Shown: one piece after another, positions 1 to 8,519 of the stretch
How positions within the stretch are numbered: position 1 is the first letter of the stretch
How the letters are laid out: the number at the start of each line of letters is the position of its first letter
Source: Halomonas daqiaonensis
GTDB lineage: Bacteria > Pseudomonadota > Gammaproteobacteria > Pseudomonadales > Halomonadaceae
Assembly (NCBI RefSeq): GCF_900109725.1
Contig: NZ_FOBC01000007.1
Location: 1 to 64,000 of the forward strand
DNA length: 64,000 bases
Reading direction: 5' to 3'
The notes under the pieces: generated by a model
The model's database searches: none
What the model saw: the letters and a program-made list of their open reading frames with translations, nothing else
Told to the model about the DNA's origin: nothing
Made by a program: the position numbers and the translations under genes

Positions 1-96
1 GTCGGTGTCCACCACCGTGATGTCGTTCTCCTCCCGGGCCAGGTGCTCGGCCAAGGTGCCGCCGACCTGGCCGGCGCCGAGAATGATGATCTTCAC
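1..96 (-). CDS. trkA: TrkA, Trk potassium uptake regulatory subunit (partial, N-terminus only)
   Basis: Only the first 32 codons are in the window; the gene runs off the left edge. The peptide begins [19 protein letters not shown], the Rossmann-type GxGxxG NAD-binding start of TrkA, the cytosolic ring protein that gates TrkH according to NAD(H) or nucleotide state. The start is GTG at 94-96, preceded on the minus strand by GGAGAACCTTCC, a good ribosome binding site. The start overlaps the stop of the upstream KdpE-like gene (GTGA), so the two are probably translationally coupled. This is the last visible gene of the trkH-kdpD'-kdpE-trkA run. Confidence 0.9.
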   Translation of the reverse strand, partial: MKIIILGAGQVGGTLAEHLAREENDITVVDTD

Positions 97-836
97 GGAA
101 GGTTCTCCTTCTTTTCAGCAGGATCGTCGGCGTTTTCAGGCTCGATCATCAAGCGGTAACCGATCCCGGCCTCGGTCTGCAGCAGTGATTGAGCACCGGA
201 ATCGTCACCGAGCTTCTGGCGCAACTTGCTGATCACGATGCGCAGGTAGTGGGTATCCTCAGCGTGGCTCGGGCCCCACACTTCGCGCAATAACTGTGTC
301 TGGGTGACGACCCGGCCGCTGTGGCGGCACAAGCGCTCGAGCACGGCGTACTCCTTGGGTGTCAGGTGAACGGGCATGCCGTCACGACAGACCCGTCGTT
401 CACTGGGGTCGATCACCAGCCCATTGTTGCGGTAGCGCTGGTCTTCCGGGGAGCCTTGGGGAGCCTCGCGAAGTCGCAGCAGAGCCCGGATGCGCGCCAG
501 AAGCTCCCGGATGCCGAAAGGCTTGGTCATGTAATCATTGGCACCATGGTCCAGCGCCCTGACCTTTTCAGCCTCCTGGCCGCGCACCGAGACCACGACG
601 ATGGGTACCTGGCTGCGTGCGCGCAGACGGTCGAGCACCGACTGGCCGTCCATGTCGGGTAGGCCCAGGTCCAACAGGACGAGACTGGGTATCTCCTTCA
701 GGGCCAGCTCCAGCCCCTCGTGGCCACTCGCCGCCTCGTAGACCACGAAGCCCTGAGAAACCAGGCTGATGCGCAGGAAGCGACGAATCTGCGGTTCGTC
801 GTCGATGACCAGGATACGCTGGGGTTCAGTCGACAT
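93..836 (-). CDS. kdpE: KdpE-like OmpR-family response regulator
   Basis: A 247-residue two-component response regulator. The receiver domain occupies about residues 5-120, with the acidic pair D12/D13, phosphoacceptor D56 (in LLDLGLPD) and the conserved TKPF lysine. A winged-helix OmpR/PhoB DNA-binding domain follows (about 140-235), ending in the typical RxxxGxGYR-like segment (TEAGIGYRL). The start ATG at 836 lies 11 bp inside the 3' end of the kinase gene, and the stop overlaps the trkA start, so this is the middle of a tightly packed operon. KdpE normally activates kdpFABC; here it sits between trkH and trkA, so Trk expression is a plausible target (inference). No kdpFABC genes are visible in the window. 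Confidence 0.85.
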   Translation of the reverse strand: MSTEPQRILVIDDEPQIRRFLRISLVSQGFVVYEAASGHEGLELALKEIPSLVLLDLGLPDMDGQSVLDRLRARSQVPIVVVSVRGQEAEKVRALDHGANDYMTKPFGIRELLARIRALLRLREAPQGSPEDQRYRNNGLVIDPSERRVCRDGMPVHLTPKEYAVLERLCRHSGRVVTQTQLLREVWGPSHAEDTHYLRIVISKLRQKLGDDSGAQSLLQTEAGIGYRLMIEPENADDPAEKKENLP

Positions 837-2829
837 GACGACGAGAATCCTCGGTGGCGTCGGGCAGCGGCAGGCGCATCACGATGCGCGTGCCGATTCC
901 ATCCTGGCCAGGCTCGGCAACGATGGTGCCGGCATGGGCGCCGAGCATGCCGCGACAGATGGCCAGACCCAGTCCACTGCCATGGCGGCCACGATCGCCT
1001 TCGCCGCCGGTATAGAACATGTCGAAGACCCGCTCGCGCATATGAGGCTCGATGCCTGGGCCTCGGTCGATCACTGCGAGCCATAGCTGGCCCGACTCGA
1101 CTCCGGCCTCGAGGCGCAGCAACCCGCCTGACGATGAGAAGCGCGCCGCATTCTCGATGACGTTGACCAGTGCCTGCTCGATAAGCGCTGGATGAACGTG
1201 CAACAGCGGCAGGTCCTCCGGCCAATCGCGCTGTACGCAGAGCCCCTGCAGGACGGGCCCCAGGCGCCGGAGGGCGCTGGCCACCAGATCCTCCAGCGAA
1301 ATCCAGTCGCGCTCCAGCTTGAGGCCGCCCTGTCCGAGTCGCGTCATATCCAGCAAGTTCTGGATGTAACGGTCCAGGCGCTCACTTTCACTCAAGATGC
1401 CGTCGAGCAGCTCGGTCCGGTCAGCTTCGTTTAGCTGATCGGCCAGGTCGCGCAGGGTGCTGGCAGAACCGATGATCGAGGCCAGGGGGGTTCTCAGATC
1501 GTGGGAGACCGATGACAGCAGCGCCGAACGCAGACGCTCGTTCTCCTCGGAAAGCCGCGATGTCTCCAGGTCGGCGACCAGTCGGGTACGCTCCAGCGCC
1601 ACCGTCAGCATGCGCAGCATGGCATCGATGCGACCCTCCTCGTCCGGCGAGGGTGGGTGCTCCCGTTTGCCCAAGGCAAGACATATCAGCGCCACCAGTC
1701 GTTCTTGTTCGACCAGTGGAATGACCTGCCAGTCGGTATCCAATGGCTGTCCGGTTCCCTTGCCGCTGGGGCGGCGGTGAAGGCGGGTCCACGTCACGGC
1801 GGTCCTGGCCTCGGCGTCGAGGCGTTGTTCCGCCGGCGCGCTATGCAGCAGTGCCACATCCCCCTTCTCATCGGTGGCATCCAGCATCACCACTGGACAG
1901 CCGAGCCAGCGCATCAGTGTTGCCACGCCCACTTCACCGACCCGTTCCCGGTCCGTCGCCACCGCCAGTTCACGGGAGAAGGTGAGCAGCTGGTAGGTCT
2001 GTTCGCGGCTCGCACGTAGGGCGAGCAGGCGCTTCCGGGCACTTCCTGCCAGTTGCCCTACCACCACGGCGACCAGCAGGTAGACCACCACGGTGACCAG
2101 TTGATCGTCTTCCACCATGACCAGCGAGTAGCGCGGCTCGGTCAGGAAAAAATTGAAACTGACGAACCCCAGCACGGCGGCCAGCATGGCGGCTCGAGTT
2201 CCCGCCAGGGCGGCACTGACCAGAACTGCGCCGAGAAACAGCAGGGATAGATTGCCCAGCGCCAGCCAGGACTTCAGGCCTGCCGAAAGAGCCAGCGCCG
2301 CCAGGGTCGCGCTCACGGCTATCCCCGTATCACGCCAATGCCAGAGACGTTGACGCGGGCGAGGACGAAAGCGCGGCCGCTGGCGTGCTTCGGCAGCCAC
2401 CACGAGGTCGAAGGGTCCTCCCAGGCGGGCCAGCCGCTCCGCCAGGGGACGGCGCCAGACTCGCCAACCCGATGGGCGCCCATGGCCGACCAACAGCGTG
2501 GCGACCTTTAGTTCACCAGCCAGCGCCAAAAGCTCCCGGGCACGATCCTGTCCCGAAACCACTCGAACATCCCCACCCAGGCGTTGCACCTGGGCAAAAT
2601 CGCGCTCCAGCATCAGCCGTCTCTGTGGGTCTTCTCTGTCGCTCTCGACATAGGCCGCACACCAGTGTTCACCGTGACCAGACGCCAGGCGATGGGCGGC
2701 ACGCACCAGAGCGGCATCTTCTGCTCCACCGCTCAGCGCTACCAGCAGCCGAATGGGTGCGGAATGGCTCGATTGACTGGCCGTGTGCGCTTCATGATCC
2801 TGCATGGTTTCTTCAAGAGCCTTTTGCAT
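826..2829 (-). CDS. KdpD-like sensor histidine kinase lacking the N-terminal KdpD domain
   Basis: A 667-residue membrane sensor kinase. A UspA-like domain (about 25-150) is followed by the KdpD-type four-helix membrane block (about 165-275), a GAF-like region (about 285-420), and a HisKA dimerisation helix with H443 in SSVSHDLRTPLAS. The C-terminal HATPase carries N, G1 (DRGPGI) and G2 (GSGLGL) boxes. Canonical KdpD is near 890 residues and starts with a cytosolic KdpD domain of about 210 residues with Walker motifs; that domain is absent here, and translation starts just before the Usp-like part. TrkH ends 6 bp upstream and KdpE overlaps by 11 bp, so it is co-transcribed with Trk genes. Potassium or turgor sensing is the likely role. 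Confidence 0.85.
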   Translation of the reverse strand: MQKALEETMQDHEAHTASQSSHSAPIRLLVALSGGAEDAALVRAAHRLASGHGEHWCAAYVESDREDPQRRLMLERDFAQVQRLGGDVRVVSGQDRARELLALAGELKVATLLVGHGRPSGWRVWRRPLAERLARLGGPFDLVVAAEARQRPRFRPRPRQRLWHWRDTGIAVSATLAALALSAGLKSWLALGNLSLLFLGAVLVSAALAGTRAAMLAAVLGFVSFNFFLTEPRYSLVMVEDDQLVTVVVYLLVAVVVGQLAGSARKRLLALRASREQTYQLLTFSRELAVATDRERVGEVGVATLMRWLGCPVVMLDATDEKGDVALLHSAPAEQRLDAEARTAVTWTRLHRRPSGKGTGQPLDTDWQVIPLVEQERLVALICLALGKREHPPSPDEEGRIDAMLRMLTVALERTRLVADLETSRLSEENERLRSALLSSVSHDLRTPLASIIGSASTLRDLADQLNEADRTELLDGILSESERLDRYIQNLLDMTRLGQGGLKLERDWISLEDLVASALRRLGPVLQGLCVQRDWPEDLPLLHVHPALIEQALVNVIENAARFSSSGGLLRLEAGVESGQLWLAVIDRGPGIEPHMRERVFDMFYTGGEGDRGRHGSGLGLAICRGMLGAHAGTIVAEPGQDGIGTRIVMRLPLPDATEDSRRHVD

Positions 2830-2835
2830 TGTCGC

Positions 2836-4326
2836 CTATTGCCGCCAGAACATTGGGGTCATGAGAATCAGCACCGTCAGGATCTCCAACCGCCCCATCA
2901 GCATGCCGATACACAGCAGCCACTTGGCGGCATCGGGCAGCGCGAAGAAATTGCCGGCGGGGCCGATAGTATCCCCAAGCCCCGGACCGACGTTGGCTAC
3001 GGCCGTGGCCGCGCCGGAGAGAGCCGTGATGAAGTCTACCCCCATCAAGGCAAGAGCCAGTGCCAGGCCCGCGATGGTCAGGAAAAAGAAGAACGAGAAG
3101 GCCACAACCCCTCGAGTAATGTCCTCGGTGAGCGGCTGGTTGTTGTAGCGCGAGGTAAAGATGCCGCTCGTATGAATCAGGAAGCGCAACTGGTTGCGCA
3201 GAAGGGTCGCTGCCACCTGGAAGCGGAAAATCTTCATGCCACCGCTCGTAGAACCACTGCAGCCGCCGACGAAGGTCAGGTAGAAAAAGGCCACAAAAGC
3301 CAGTGAGCCCCAGGTGCTGTAGTCGTCGGAGGCATAGCCGGTGGTGGTGACGACCGAGATGACGTTGAAGGCGACATGGGTCAGGGCTTCGAAGGGTGGG
3401 GTGTCTTGCCAGATCCGCCATGCGGTCAGGACCAGGATTACCACCGCCAGCAGAAGCAGCAACCCTTGCACCTGTTGGTCCCGCCACATAGCCATACGCG
3501 TTCCCCGTAACACGCGGATATAGAGCACGAAGGGCAGGGCGCCGCAGAGCATGAAGAGACTGGCCAGCCACAGGATACGAGGAGAGTCGGCATAAGCTCC
3601 GAAGGAGGCATCGGAGTTGGCGAAGCCTCCCGTGGCGACTGACGTCATGGCATGCACCACAGCATCGAGCGGGGCCATACCACCTAGCCAATAGGCAAAC
3701 ATCGCCGTGAACGTAAAGCCGCAGTAGATACCGAGCGTTGCCTTGGCAATGCCGCCGGTCCGAGGCATGACCTTGTCGGACCAGTCGGAAGATTCGGTAT
3801 GGAACAGCCGCATACCGCCGACCTTCAGGAACGGCAGGATGGCGATGCCCATGACGATGATGCCGATGCCGCCAAGCCACTGCATGATGCCTCGCCAGAG
3901 CTTGAGGCCGTCGGAGAGTTGGTCGATACCACTCAGCACGGTGGATCCGGTCGTGGTGATGGCCGATACCGACTCGAATACCGCATTGGTGAAGGACAAC
4001 TGGGGTGCGCCGAGTACCAGCGGCAGGCTGGCGAAGCCGCTGATGGAGACCCAGCTCAGGGTAGTAAGCACGAACATCTGCCGTGTCTTGAGCTCAAGGG
4101 GAGTTTGGTGGGTGAGTAGCCAGATCAGCGCCACTGTGCTCAGGACTATGAGAATCGAAAGGCCGAATGCCATGGCATCGGGCTCGTTCTCGATGATCAG
4201 GACCAACCAGGGGATGGCCATGAAGATGGCCAGGATCAGCCATAGCACCGACATGACCTTCAGGACCGGTGCCCAGCGGAGCGCATGGACAGTGAGGCGG
4301 CGAGTCACGACATGGGGCTTCGACAC
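2836..4326 (-). CDS. trkH: TrkH-family potassium uptake protein, pore-forming subunit
   Basis: A 496-residue inner-membrane protein with about ten hydrophobic segments. The four P-loop selectivity-filter signatures of the Trk/Ktr/HKT family are all readable: SAITTTGST, TSVATGGFAN, SVVTTTGYAS and TAVANVGPG, each with the expected glycine. The length fits TrkH (483 residues in E. coli). The gene forms the membrane pore for K+ uptake and binds the TrkA ring on the cytosolic face. The start is GTG at 4324-4326, in CAGGGCCGTGTCG. It is the first gene of the trkH-kdpD'-kdpE-trkA operon; about 130 bp separate it from the channel gene upstream. Whether it corresponds to TrkH or TrkI of Halomonas elongata cannot be settled by eye. 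Confidence 0.93.
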   Translation of the reverse strand: MSKPHVVTRRLTVHALRWAPVLKVMSVLWLILAIFMAIPWLVLIIENEPDAMAFGLSILIVLSTVALIWLLTHQTPLELKTRQMFVLTTLSWVSISGFASLPLVLGAPQLSFTNAVFESVSAITTTGSTVLSGIDQLSDGLKLWRGIMQWLGGIGIIVMGIAILPFLKVGGMRLFHTESSDWSDKVMPRTGGIAKATLGIYCGFTFTAMFAYWLGGMAPLDAVVHAMTSVATGGFANSDASFGAYADSPRILWLASLFMLCGALPFVLYIRVLRGTRMAMWRDQQVQGLLLLLAVVILVLTAWRIWQDTPPFEALTHVAFNVISVVTTTGYASDDYSTWGSLAFVAFFYLTFVGGCSGSTSGGMKIFRFQVAATLLRNQLRFLIHTSGIFTSRYNNQPLTEDITRGVVAFSFFFFLTIAGLALALALMGVDFITALSGAATAVANVGPGLGDTIGPAGNFFALPDAAKWLLCIGMLMGRLEILTVLILMTPMFWRQ

Positions 4327-4456
4327 GGCCCTGATTCTCCCTGGCTGATGTCATCGGGGGTGATGAAACCATGGGAGATAATAAAAAGTCCGTAAAAACT
4401 CTCCCCCAGCGGTGAGGTGTTCCCGCCAATCCCGGGGGCGTTCTGTTGCCCTATCC

Positions 4457-5338
4457 TTACTCCTGCCCTTCTTTGTCTGTCTCCGCAAGTTTGGGGTCCG
4501 GATGGGTTTCATCCAGCCAGGTGCCGCAGATGAGACAGTACTTGGCATTCTTCTCATGACGGTCGTGGCCGCAGCCGGGGCAGGCTTCATCCGAGTAGCG
4601 CTCCTCGCGGATAGCACGGATCACCTGGGCGGAGAAGACACCGGTGGGCACGGCGATGATCGAGTAACCGGTCAGCATCAGCATGACCGTGATGGCCTGG
4701 CCGAGCGGGGTCACCGGCACGATGTCGCCGTAGCCCACGGTGGTCAGGCTGACAATGGCCCAGTAGATTGCCATGGGGATACTGGTGAAGCCGGCCTCGG
4801 CGGGCTCGATGAGATACATCACCGAGGCGAAAATGGTCACCAGGATAAAGATGCCGAAGAAGAACAGGAATATCTGATGGAGGCTGCGCTGTAGGGCATC
4901 GAGCAGCAGGCGCGATTCGCCGACAAACTGCATCAGACGCAGCACCCGGAAGATGCGCAGGGTGCGCAGCAGGCGAATCACGACCAGCGACTGGCCTCCG
5001 GGGATCACCAGAGTGAGCCAGGTGGGCAGGATGGCGACCACGTCGACGATACCGTAGAAGCTGCGCAGGTAGAGCCATGGCTTCTCGAGGCAGTAGAGGC
5101 GCACGAACAGTTCGATGGTGAAGGCGATGGTGAAGCCCCATTCTATCCAGTAGAAAAGGCTGCCGTATTCAGCATGGTAGGCGGGCACGCTGTCGAGCAT
5201 GATCACCAGCACACTGCCCAGGATGGCGACGATCAGGGCAATATCGAAGCCCTTGGCCAGCGGCGTATCGGACTCGAAGATGATCTGGAAGAGCCGGGTG
5301 CGCAGGCCCTTGCCGGCGGGCTTGTGGGTGTGGTTCAC
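4457..5338 (-). CDS. Voltage-gated-type potassium channel (ion_trans) with C-terminal zinc ribbon
   Basis: A 293-residue inner-membrane ion channel. It has six hydrophobic segments, an arginine-rich S4-like helix (VIRLLRTLRIFRVLRLMQF, about residues 122-140), and a pore loop with the K+ filter TTVGYGD near residue 200. After the last helix comes a short cytosolic tail with two CxxC pairs (CPGCGHD and CLICGTW), a small zinc-ribbon-like module. The start is GTG at 5336-5338 with AAGGACG upstream. It is transcribed in the same direction as the Trk operon but separated from it by 130 bp. A potassium leak or efflux role next to an uptake system is likely but inferred. Confidence 0.87.
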   Translation of the reverse strand: MNHTHKPAGKGLRTRLFQIIFESDTPLAKGFDIALIVAILGSVLVIMLDSVPAYHAEYGSLFYWIEWGFTIAFTIELFVRLYCLEKPWLYLRSFYGIVDVVAILPTWLTLVIPGGQSLVVIRLLRTLRIFRVLRLMQFVGESRLLLDALQRSLHQIFLFFFGIFILVTIFASVMYLIEPAEAGFTSIPMAIYWAIVSLTTVGYGDIVPVTPLGQAITVMLMLTGYSIIAVPTGVFSAQVIRAIREERYSDEACPGCGHDRHEKNAKYCLICGTWLDETHPDPKLAETDKEGQE

Positions 5339-5369
5339 GGGGGTTCGTCCTTGTGGTGGCCGAGGCCTG

Positions 5370-6254
5370 TCAGGCCAGATCGACGCCTCCGGGTAGCCGG
5401 CGGGCCAGTCGCAGCATTCGGCGGCCGAAGGCCGGAGTCAGCCAGGTCTCGGTGCCCAGGGCCTCGGCGAGGGCCCGGGCGTCGTCGTGCAGTGCCTTGT
5501 CATCGAGGGCATCATCGCCCGTTTCGGCCAGGTGCTGGAAGGCCCGGCGCGCTTCACCGCGCCAGGTCTCCTTGCCGGTATCGGCCAGGGCATCCAGTGC
5601 CACAGTGGCACGATGCAGCCAGGCCGCGGGGCCGTTGCCCCCAGGCAGTGTCCAGCCACTGCCGAGCAGTGCCCCGCCGCGGGCCGCCTTGCTGGTGTCC
5701 GAGGGTCGCAAGGCGATCGTCTCGGCCAGGTCGTCGGCGAGGGCCCAGAGGCGGGCCGGCTCGCCCGCCTTGAGCTCCAGCTCCAACTCGCGGACCGCCA
5801 CTGCCTGCCCGCCTGCGCGAATCTCGCCCAGGTCCAGGGCCAGCTCGAGGGTCACACCATCCTCCTCCAGCCACCAGGCCTCACGCACGAAATCGGTGGC
5901 GAAGCGCGGTACCAGTCTCTCGAGCAGACTCGGGTCATGATCGGTCATGGGGGGCAGGGCGGCCAGCCCCGCGAGGTCGAGCCCCGGGCCCGGTACCTCC
6001 CACTCCCACTCGCCGCGGGTCGAAAGGCCGCCACCGCCCTGGCCGCGGGTCTTGAGAGTCTGCAGCAGGCGGTCGCCGGCCCGGCGCAGGCGCAGCGCCA
6101 TTCTCGCCCCCTCCAGGTCGCCCTCGGGGGTGTCATAGTAGGTATTGCCCAGGCGTGTGAGCGTCGGGGCCAGGCTGGCCAGGCGAGGATGGTGGCGCAG
6201 CGCCTCGGGCGCCTCGGCTCCCAGGGCCAGTTTGAGCTCGATCTCGTCTGCCAT
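5370..6254 (-). CDS. ygiF: CYTH-domain inorganic triphosphatase with short CHAD-like C-terminus
   Basis: A 294-residue cytosolic protein. It starts with the ExExK signature (DEIELKL) that binds triphosphate in CYTH enzymes. Alternating charged strands such as TYYDTPEGDL, ALRLRR, LQTLKTRG, GEWEWEV and RELELELK build the tunnel fold over about 195 residues. The remaining 100 residues are alanine-rich helices resembling the beginning of a CHAD domain, with a histidine in AAWLHRATVALDAL. E. coli YgiF is 433 residues, so the CHAD part here is short. The expected activity is hydrolysis of inorganic triphosphate. The ATG at 6254 has GAGGTGG upstream. It is divergent from the phosphate genes to its right. 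Confidence 0.83.
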   Translation of the reverse strand: MADEIELKLALGAEAPEALRHHPRLASLAPTLTRLGNTYYDTPEGDLEGARMALRLRRAGDRLLQTLKTRGQGGGGLSTRGEWEWEVPGPGLDLAGLAALPPMTDHDPSLLERLVPRFATDFVREAWWLEEDGVTLELALDLGEIRAGGQAVAVRELELELKAGEPARLWALADDLAETIALRPSDTSKAARGGALLGSGWTLPGGNGPAAWLHRATVALDALADTGKETWRGEARRAFQHLAETGDDALDDKALHDDARALAEALGTETWLTPAFGRRMLRLARRLPGGVDLA

Positions 6255-6310
6255 CGGCGCGCCACCTCGTTTTGATGAACAATGGATGATTTTTTCATGA
6301 CGGTGACGGT

Positions 6311-6328
6311 GTCAGTCACTATACTGAC
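6311..6328 (+). promoter_or_regulatory. Dyad GTCAGT-N6-ACTGAC overlapping a -10-like TATACT
   Basis: A perfect inverted repeat GTCAGT (6311-6316) and ACTGAC (6323-6328) flanks six bases. The -10-like hexamer TATACT (6320-6325) lies inside it. It is 30 bp ahead of the DUF47 gene, in the divergent gap with the CYTH gene. A matching -35 is not convincing. It looks like a promoter with an operator laid over it; no regulator can be named. Confidence 0.45.
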
Positions 6329-6358
6329 GCCGCCATTTTCCAGGTTCACAGATGCTCT

Positions 6359-7039
6359 ATGGTGACATCCAATCCCTTCTCCGCGATGTTCGGTCGCTCG
6401 CCATTCCATCCGCTGCTGGCCCATATCGTCAAGGCCAACGAGTGCGCCGACGAGCTGCTGCCCTTCTTCGAGGCCTCCCTCGTCGGTGACTGGGACACCG
6501 CCGCCCAGCATCGCGAGACCATCACACGCCTCGAGCACGAGGCCGACGAGCTCAAGACCGACCTGCGTCTCAATCTGCCCAATACCATGTTCCTGCCGGT
6601 GTCGCGCTCCGACCTGCTCGACCTGATCAGCGTCCAGGACAAGATTGCCAACAAGGTGCGCGACATCACCGGCATCATGCTCGGTCGCAAGATGCAGATG
6701 CCCCAGGAGCTGGCCCAGCCGATGCGCGACTACATGCGCACCTCGGTGGCCTGCGTGGCCCAGGCACGCCATGCCCTGGAGGAGCTCAAGGACCTGCTCG
6801 AGTCCGGCTTCGGCCGCAACGTCTCCGACGTCATGCAGAAGCTGATTCGCGAGCTGCATGTACTCGAACAGCAGGCGGACGGCCAGCAGGTGGCCATCCG
6901 CCGCCGGCTGTTCGAGCTGGAGGATCGCCTGCCCCCGGTAGACGTGATGTTCCTCTACAAGATCATCGACTGGGTGGGCGAGCTCTCCGACCGCGCCGAG
7001 CGCGTCGGCAGCCGCCTGCAGATCATGACGGCCAACTGA
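6359..7039 (+). CDS. DUF47 / TIGR00153-type PhoU-like protein, phosphate-permease partner
   Basis: A 226-residue all-helical cytosolic protein of the DUF47 (PhoU-like) family. The N-terminus contains NPFSAMFGRSPFHPL, typical of this family, followed by long amphipathic helices including ETITRLEHEADELKTDLR. These proteins are almost always encoded directly before a Pit-type phosphate permease and probably modulate it; that arrangement is seen here, with pit starting 73 bp downstream. The start ATG at 6359 has no strong Shine-Dalgarno sequence. A hairpin sits between the two genes and may reduce read-through. Confidence 0.87.
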   Translation: MVTSNPFSAMFGRSPFHPLLAHIVKANECADELLPFFEASLVGDWDTAAQHRETITRLEHEADELKTDLRLNLPNTMFLPVSRSDLLDLISVQDKIANKVRDITGIMLGRKMQMPQELAQPMRDYMRTSVACVAQARHALEELKDLLESGFGRNVSDVMQKLIRELHVLEQQADGQQVAIRRRLFELEDRLPPVDVMFLYKIIDWVGELSDRAERVGSRLQIMTAN

Positions 7040-7044
7040 ACAAA

Positions 7045-7069
7045 GCGGCCCCGGCGATCCCGGGGCCGC
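7045..7069 (+). terminator. Intercistronic hairpin between DUF47 gene and pit
   Basis: GCGGCCCCGG and CCGGGGCCGC form a perfect 10-bp stem around a 5-nt loop, followed by GATTTATT rather than a clean T run. It may attenuate or partly terminate transcription into pit. Confidence 0.6.
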
Positions 7070-7112
7070 GATTTATTGACCTTCTTCCGACCGCTACAAG
7101 GGAACCCTCCCT

Positions 7113-8378
7113 ATGTCGATCATTGCGCAGCACGGTGAGATCTTCATCATCCTCGCCTGTCTCTTCGGCTTCTTCATGGCCTGGGGCGTGGGGGCCAACG
7201 ACGTGGCCAATGCCATGGGCACCTCGGTGGGCTCACGGGCGATCACCATCAAGCAGGCGATCATCATCGCCGTGATCTTCGAATTCCTCGGTGCCTGGCT
7301 GGCCGGTGGCGAGGTCACCAACACCATCCGCAAGGGCATCATCGACCCCGAGTTGCTGCAGGATGACCCTCAATTGCTGGTCTACGGCATGCTCGCGGCG
7401 CTGTTGGCGGCGGCGACCTGGCTGCTGATCGCCTCCATGAAGGGATGGCCCGTCTCCACCACCCACTCCATCGTCGGTGCCATCGTCGGCTTCGCAGTGG
7501 CGGGCCTTGGCGCGGGCGCCGTGGATTGGCCAAGTGTGGGCACCATCGCCGCCAGTTGGGTGGTCTCGCCGCTACTGGCCGGTACCATCGCCTTCACCCT
7601 GTTCAAGTCGGTTCAGCACCTGATATTCGAGGCCCACGACCCCTTCAGCGCGGCCAAGCGCTACGTGCCCATGTACGTCTTCCTGGTCGGCTTTGCGGTG
7701 ACCATGGTGACCCTCACCAAGGGCCTCAAGCATGTTGGCCTGGATGTCGGTTTCGGTGCCAGCCTGCTGTTATCGATCCTCGCCGGCCTGTTGGTCGCGG
7801 GGCTCGGCGTGGCCATGGAGCGTCGCGTCAAGGCCTCGAGCCGACAGTCCGACCAGTTCGGCTTCTCCGGCGTAGAGCGCGTCTTCGGCGTGCTGATGAT
7901 CTTCACCGCCTGTGCCATGGCCTTTGCCCACGGCTCCAACGACGTGGCCAACGCCGTGGGGCCGCTGGCGGCGGTGATCAGCGTGGTGCAGACCGGTGGC
8001 GAGATCGAGGGAGCGGCCCTGGTGCCCTGGTGGGTGCTGGTACTGGGCGGCGGCGGTATCGTCGTCGGCCTGGTTACCTACGGCCACAAGGTGATTGCCA
8101 CCGTGGGCACCGGCATCACCGAGCTCACCCCGAGCCGTGGTTTCGCCGCCACCCTGGCCGCTGCGGTGACCGTGGTGCTGGCCTCGGGCACCGGCCTGCC
8201 GATCTCCACCACGCATACGCTCGTCGGGGCGGTATTGGGCGTCGGCCTGGCCCGCGGCATGGCAGCGCTCAACCTGCGAGTCATCGGCACCATCGCCATG
8301 TCGTGGCTGATCACCCTGCCGGCTGGCGCCGCTCTCGCGATCCTGTTCTTCTTCACGTTCAAGGGCATGTTCGGCTAA
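7113..8378 (+). CDS. pitA: Inorganic phosphate transporter, Pit/PHO4 family
   Basis: A 421-residue inner-membrane permease with about ten hydrophobic helices. The two inverted PHO4 repeats each show the family signature: GANDVANAMGTSVGSRA near residue 29 and HGSNDVANAVGPLAAV near residue 273. The P-S/T-S-T-T-H motif also occurs twice (WPVSTTHS and LPISTTHT). It would move phosphate, probably as a metal-phosphate complex, driven by the proton or sodium gradient. At 421 residues it is the short Pit type rather than the 499-residue E. coli PitA, so the exact symbol is tentative. It is paired with the upstream DUF47 gene and followed by an intrinsic terminator. Confidence 0.9.
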   Translation: MSIIAQHGEIFIILACLFGFFMAWGVGANDVANAMGTSVGSRAITIKQAIIIAVIFEFLGAWLAGGEVTNTIRKGIIDPELLQDDPQLLVYGMLAALLAAATWLLIASMKGWPVSTTHSIVGAIVGFAVAGLGAGAVDWPSVGTIAASWVVSPLLAGTIAFTLFKSVQHLIFEAHDPFSAAKRYVPMYVFLVGFAVTMVTLTKGLKHVGLDVGFGASLLLSILAGLLVAGLGVAMERRVKASSRQSDQFGFSGVERVFGVLMIFTACAMAFAHGSNDVANAVGPLAAVISVVQTGGEIEGAALVPWWVLVLGGGGIVVGLVTYGHKVIATVGTGITELTPSRGFAATLAAAVTVVLASGTGLPISTTHTLVGAVLGVGLARGMAALNLRVIGTIAMSWLITLPAGAALAILFFFTFKGMFG

Positions 8379-8424
8379 ACGTCAGCGACGAGCAGGGCAG
8401 GGGTAACTTCCTGCCCGACGTCCG

Positions 8425-8459
8425 AAACGGCGGTGCCACGGCAGTGGTGCCGCCGTTTT
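8425..8459 (+). terminator. Rho-independent terminator after pit
   Basis: AAACGGCGGTGCCAC pairs with GTGGTGCCGCCGTTT, with two G-U wobbles in the RNA and a GGCA loop, and the stem ends in TTTT. It lies 46 bp after the pit stop. An in-frame ATG at 8433 lies inside this hairpin, which argues against it as the argA start. Confidence 0.8.
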
Positions 8460-8467
8460 CGTCGCTC

Positions 8468-8476
8468 TGATATAGT
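8468..8476 (+). promoter_or_regulatory. Extended -10 promoter candidate for argA
   Basis: TGATATAGT contains a TG directly upstream of the -10 hexamer TATAGT (8471-8476). No good -35 is seen, which is common for extended -10 promoters. Transcription would start near 8483, leaving a leader of about 37 nt before the TTG start at 8520. Confidence 0.5.
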
Positions 8477-8519
8477 GACGCTCGACTCCCCTTCGTTCAC
8501 CTGCTGCCGGAGTGCGGCC

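Noticed and set aside
826..2829. Reading the kinase as an ordinary full KdpD with a frameshift upstream
   Set aside because: The sequence upstream is trkH to within 6 bp, so there is no space or relic of a KdpD domain; the protein is simply a shorter type.
8433..8519. Longer N-terminus for ArgA from ATG 8433
   Set aside because: The ATG lies inside the pit terminator and the extra residues (MPRQWCRRFRRSD) have no counterpart in ArgA; the TTG at 8520 has a good ribosome binding site.
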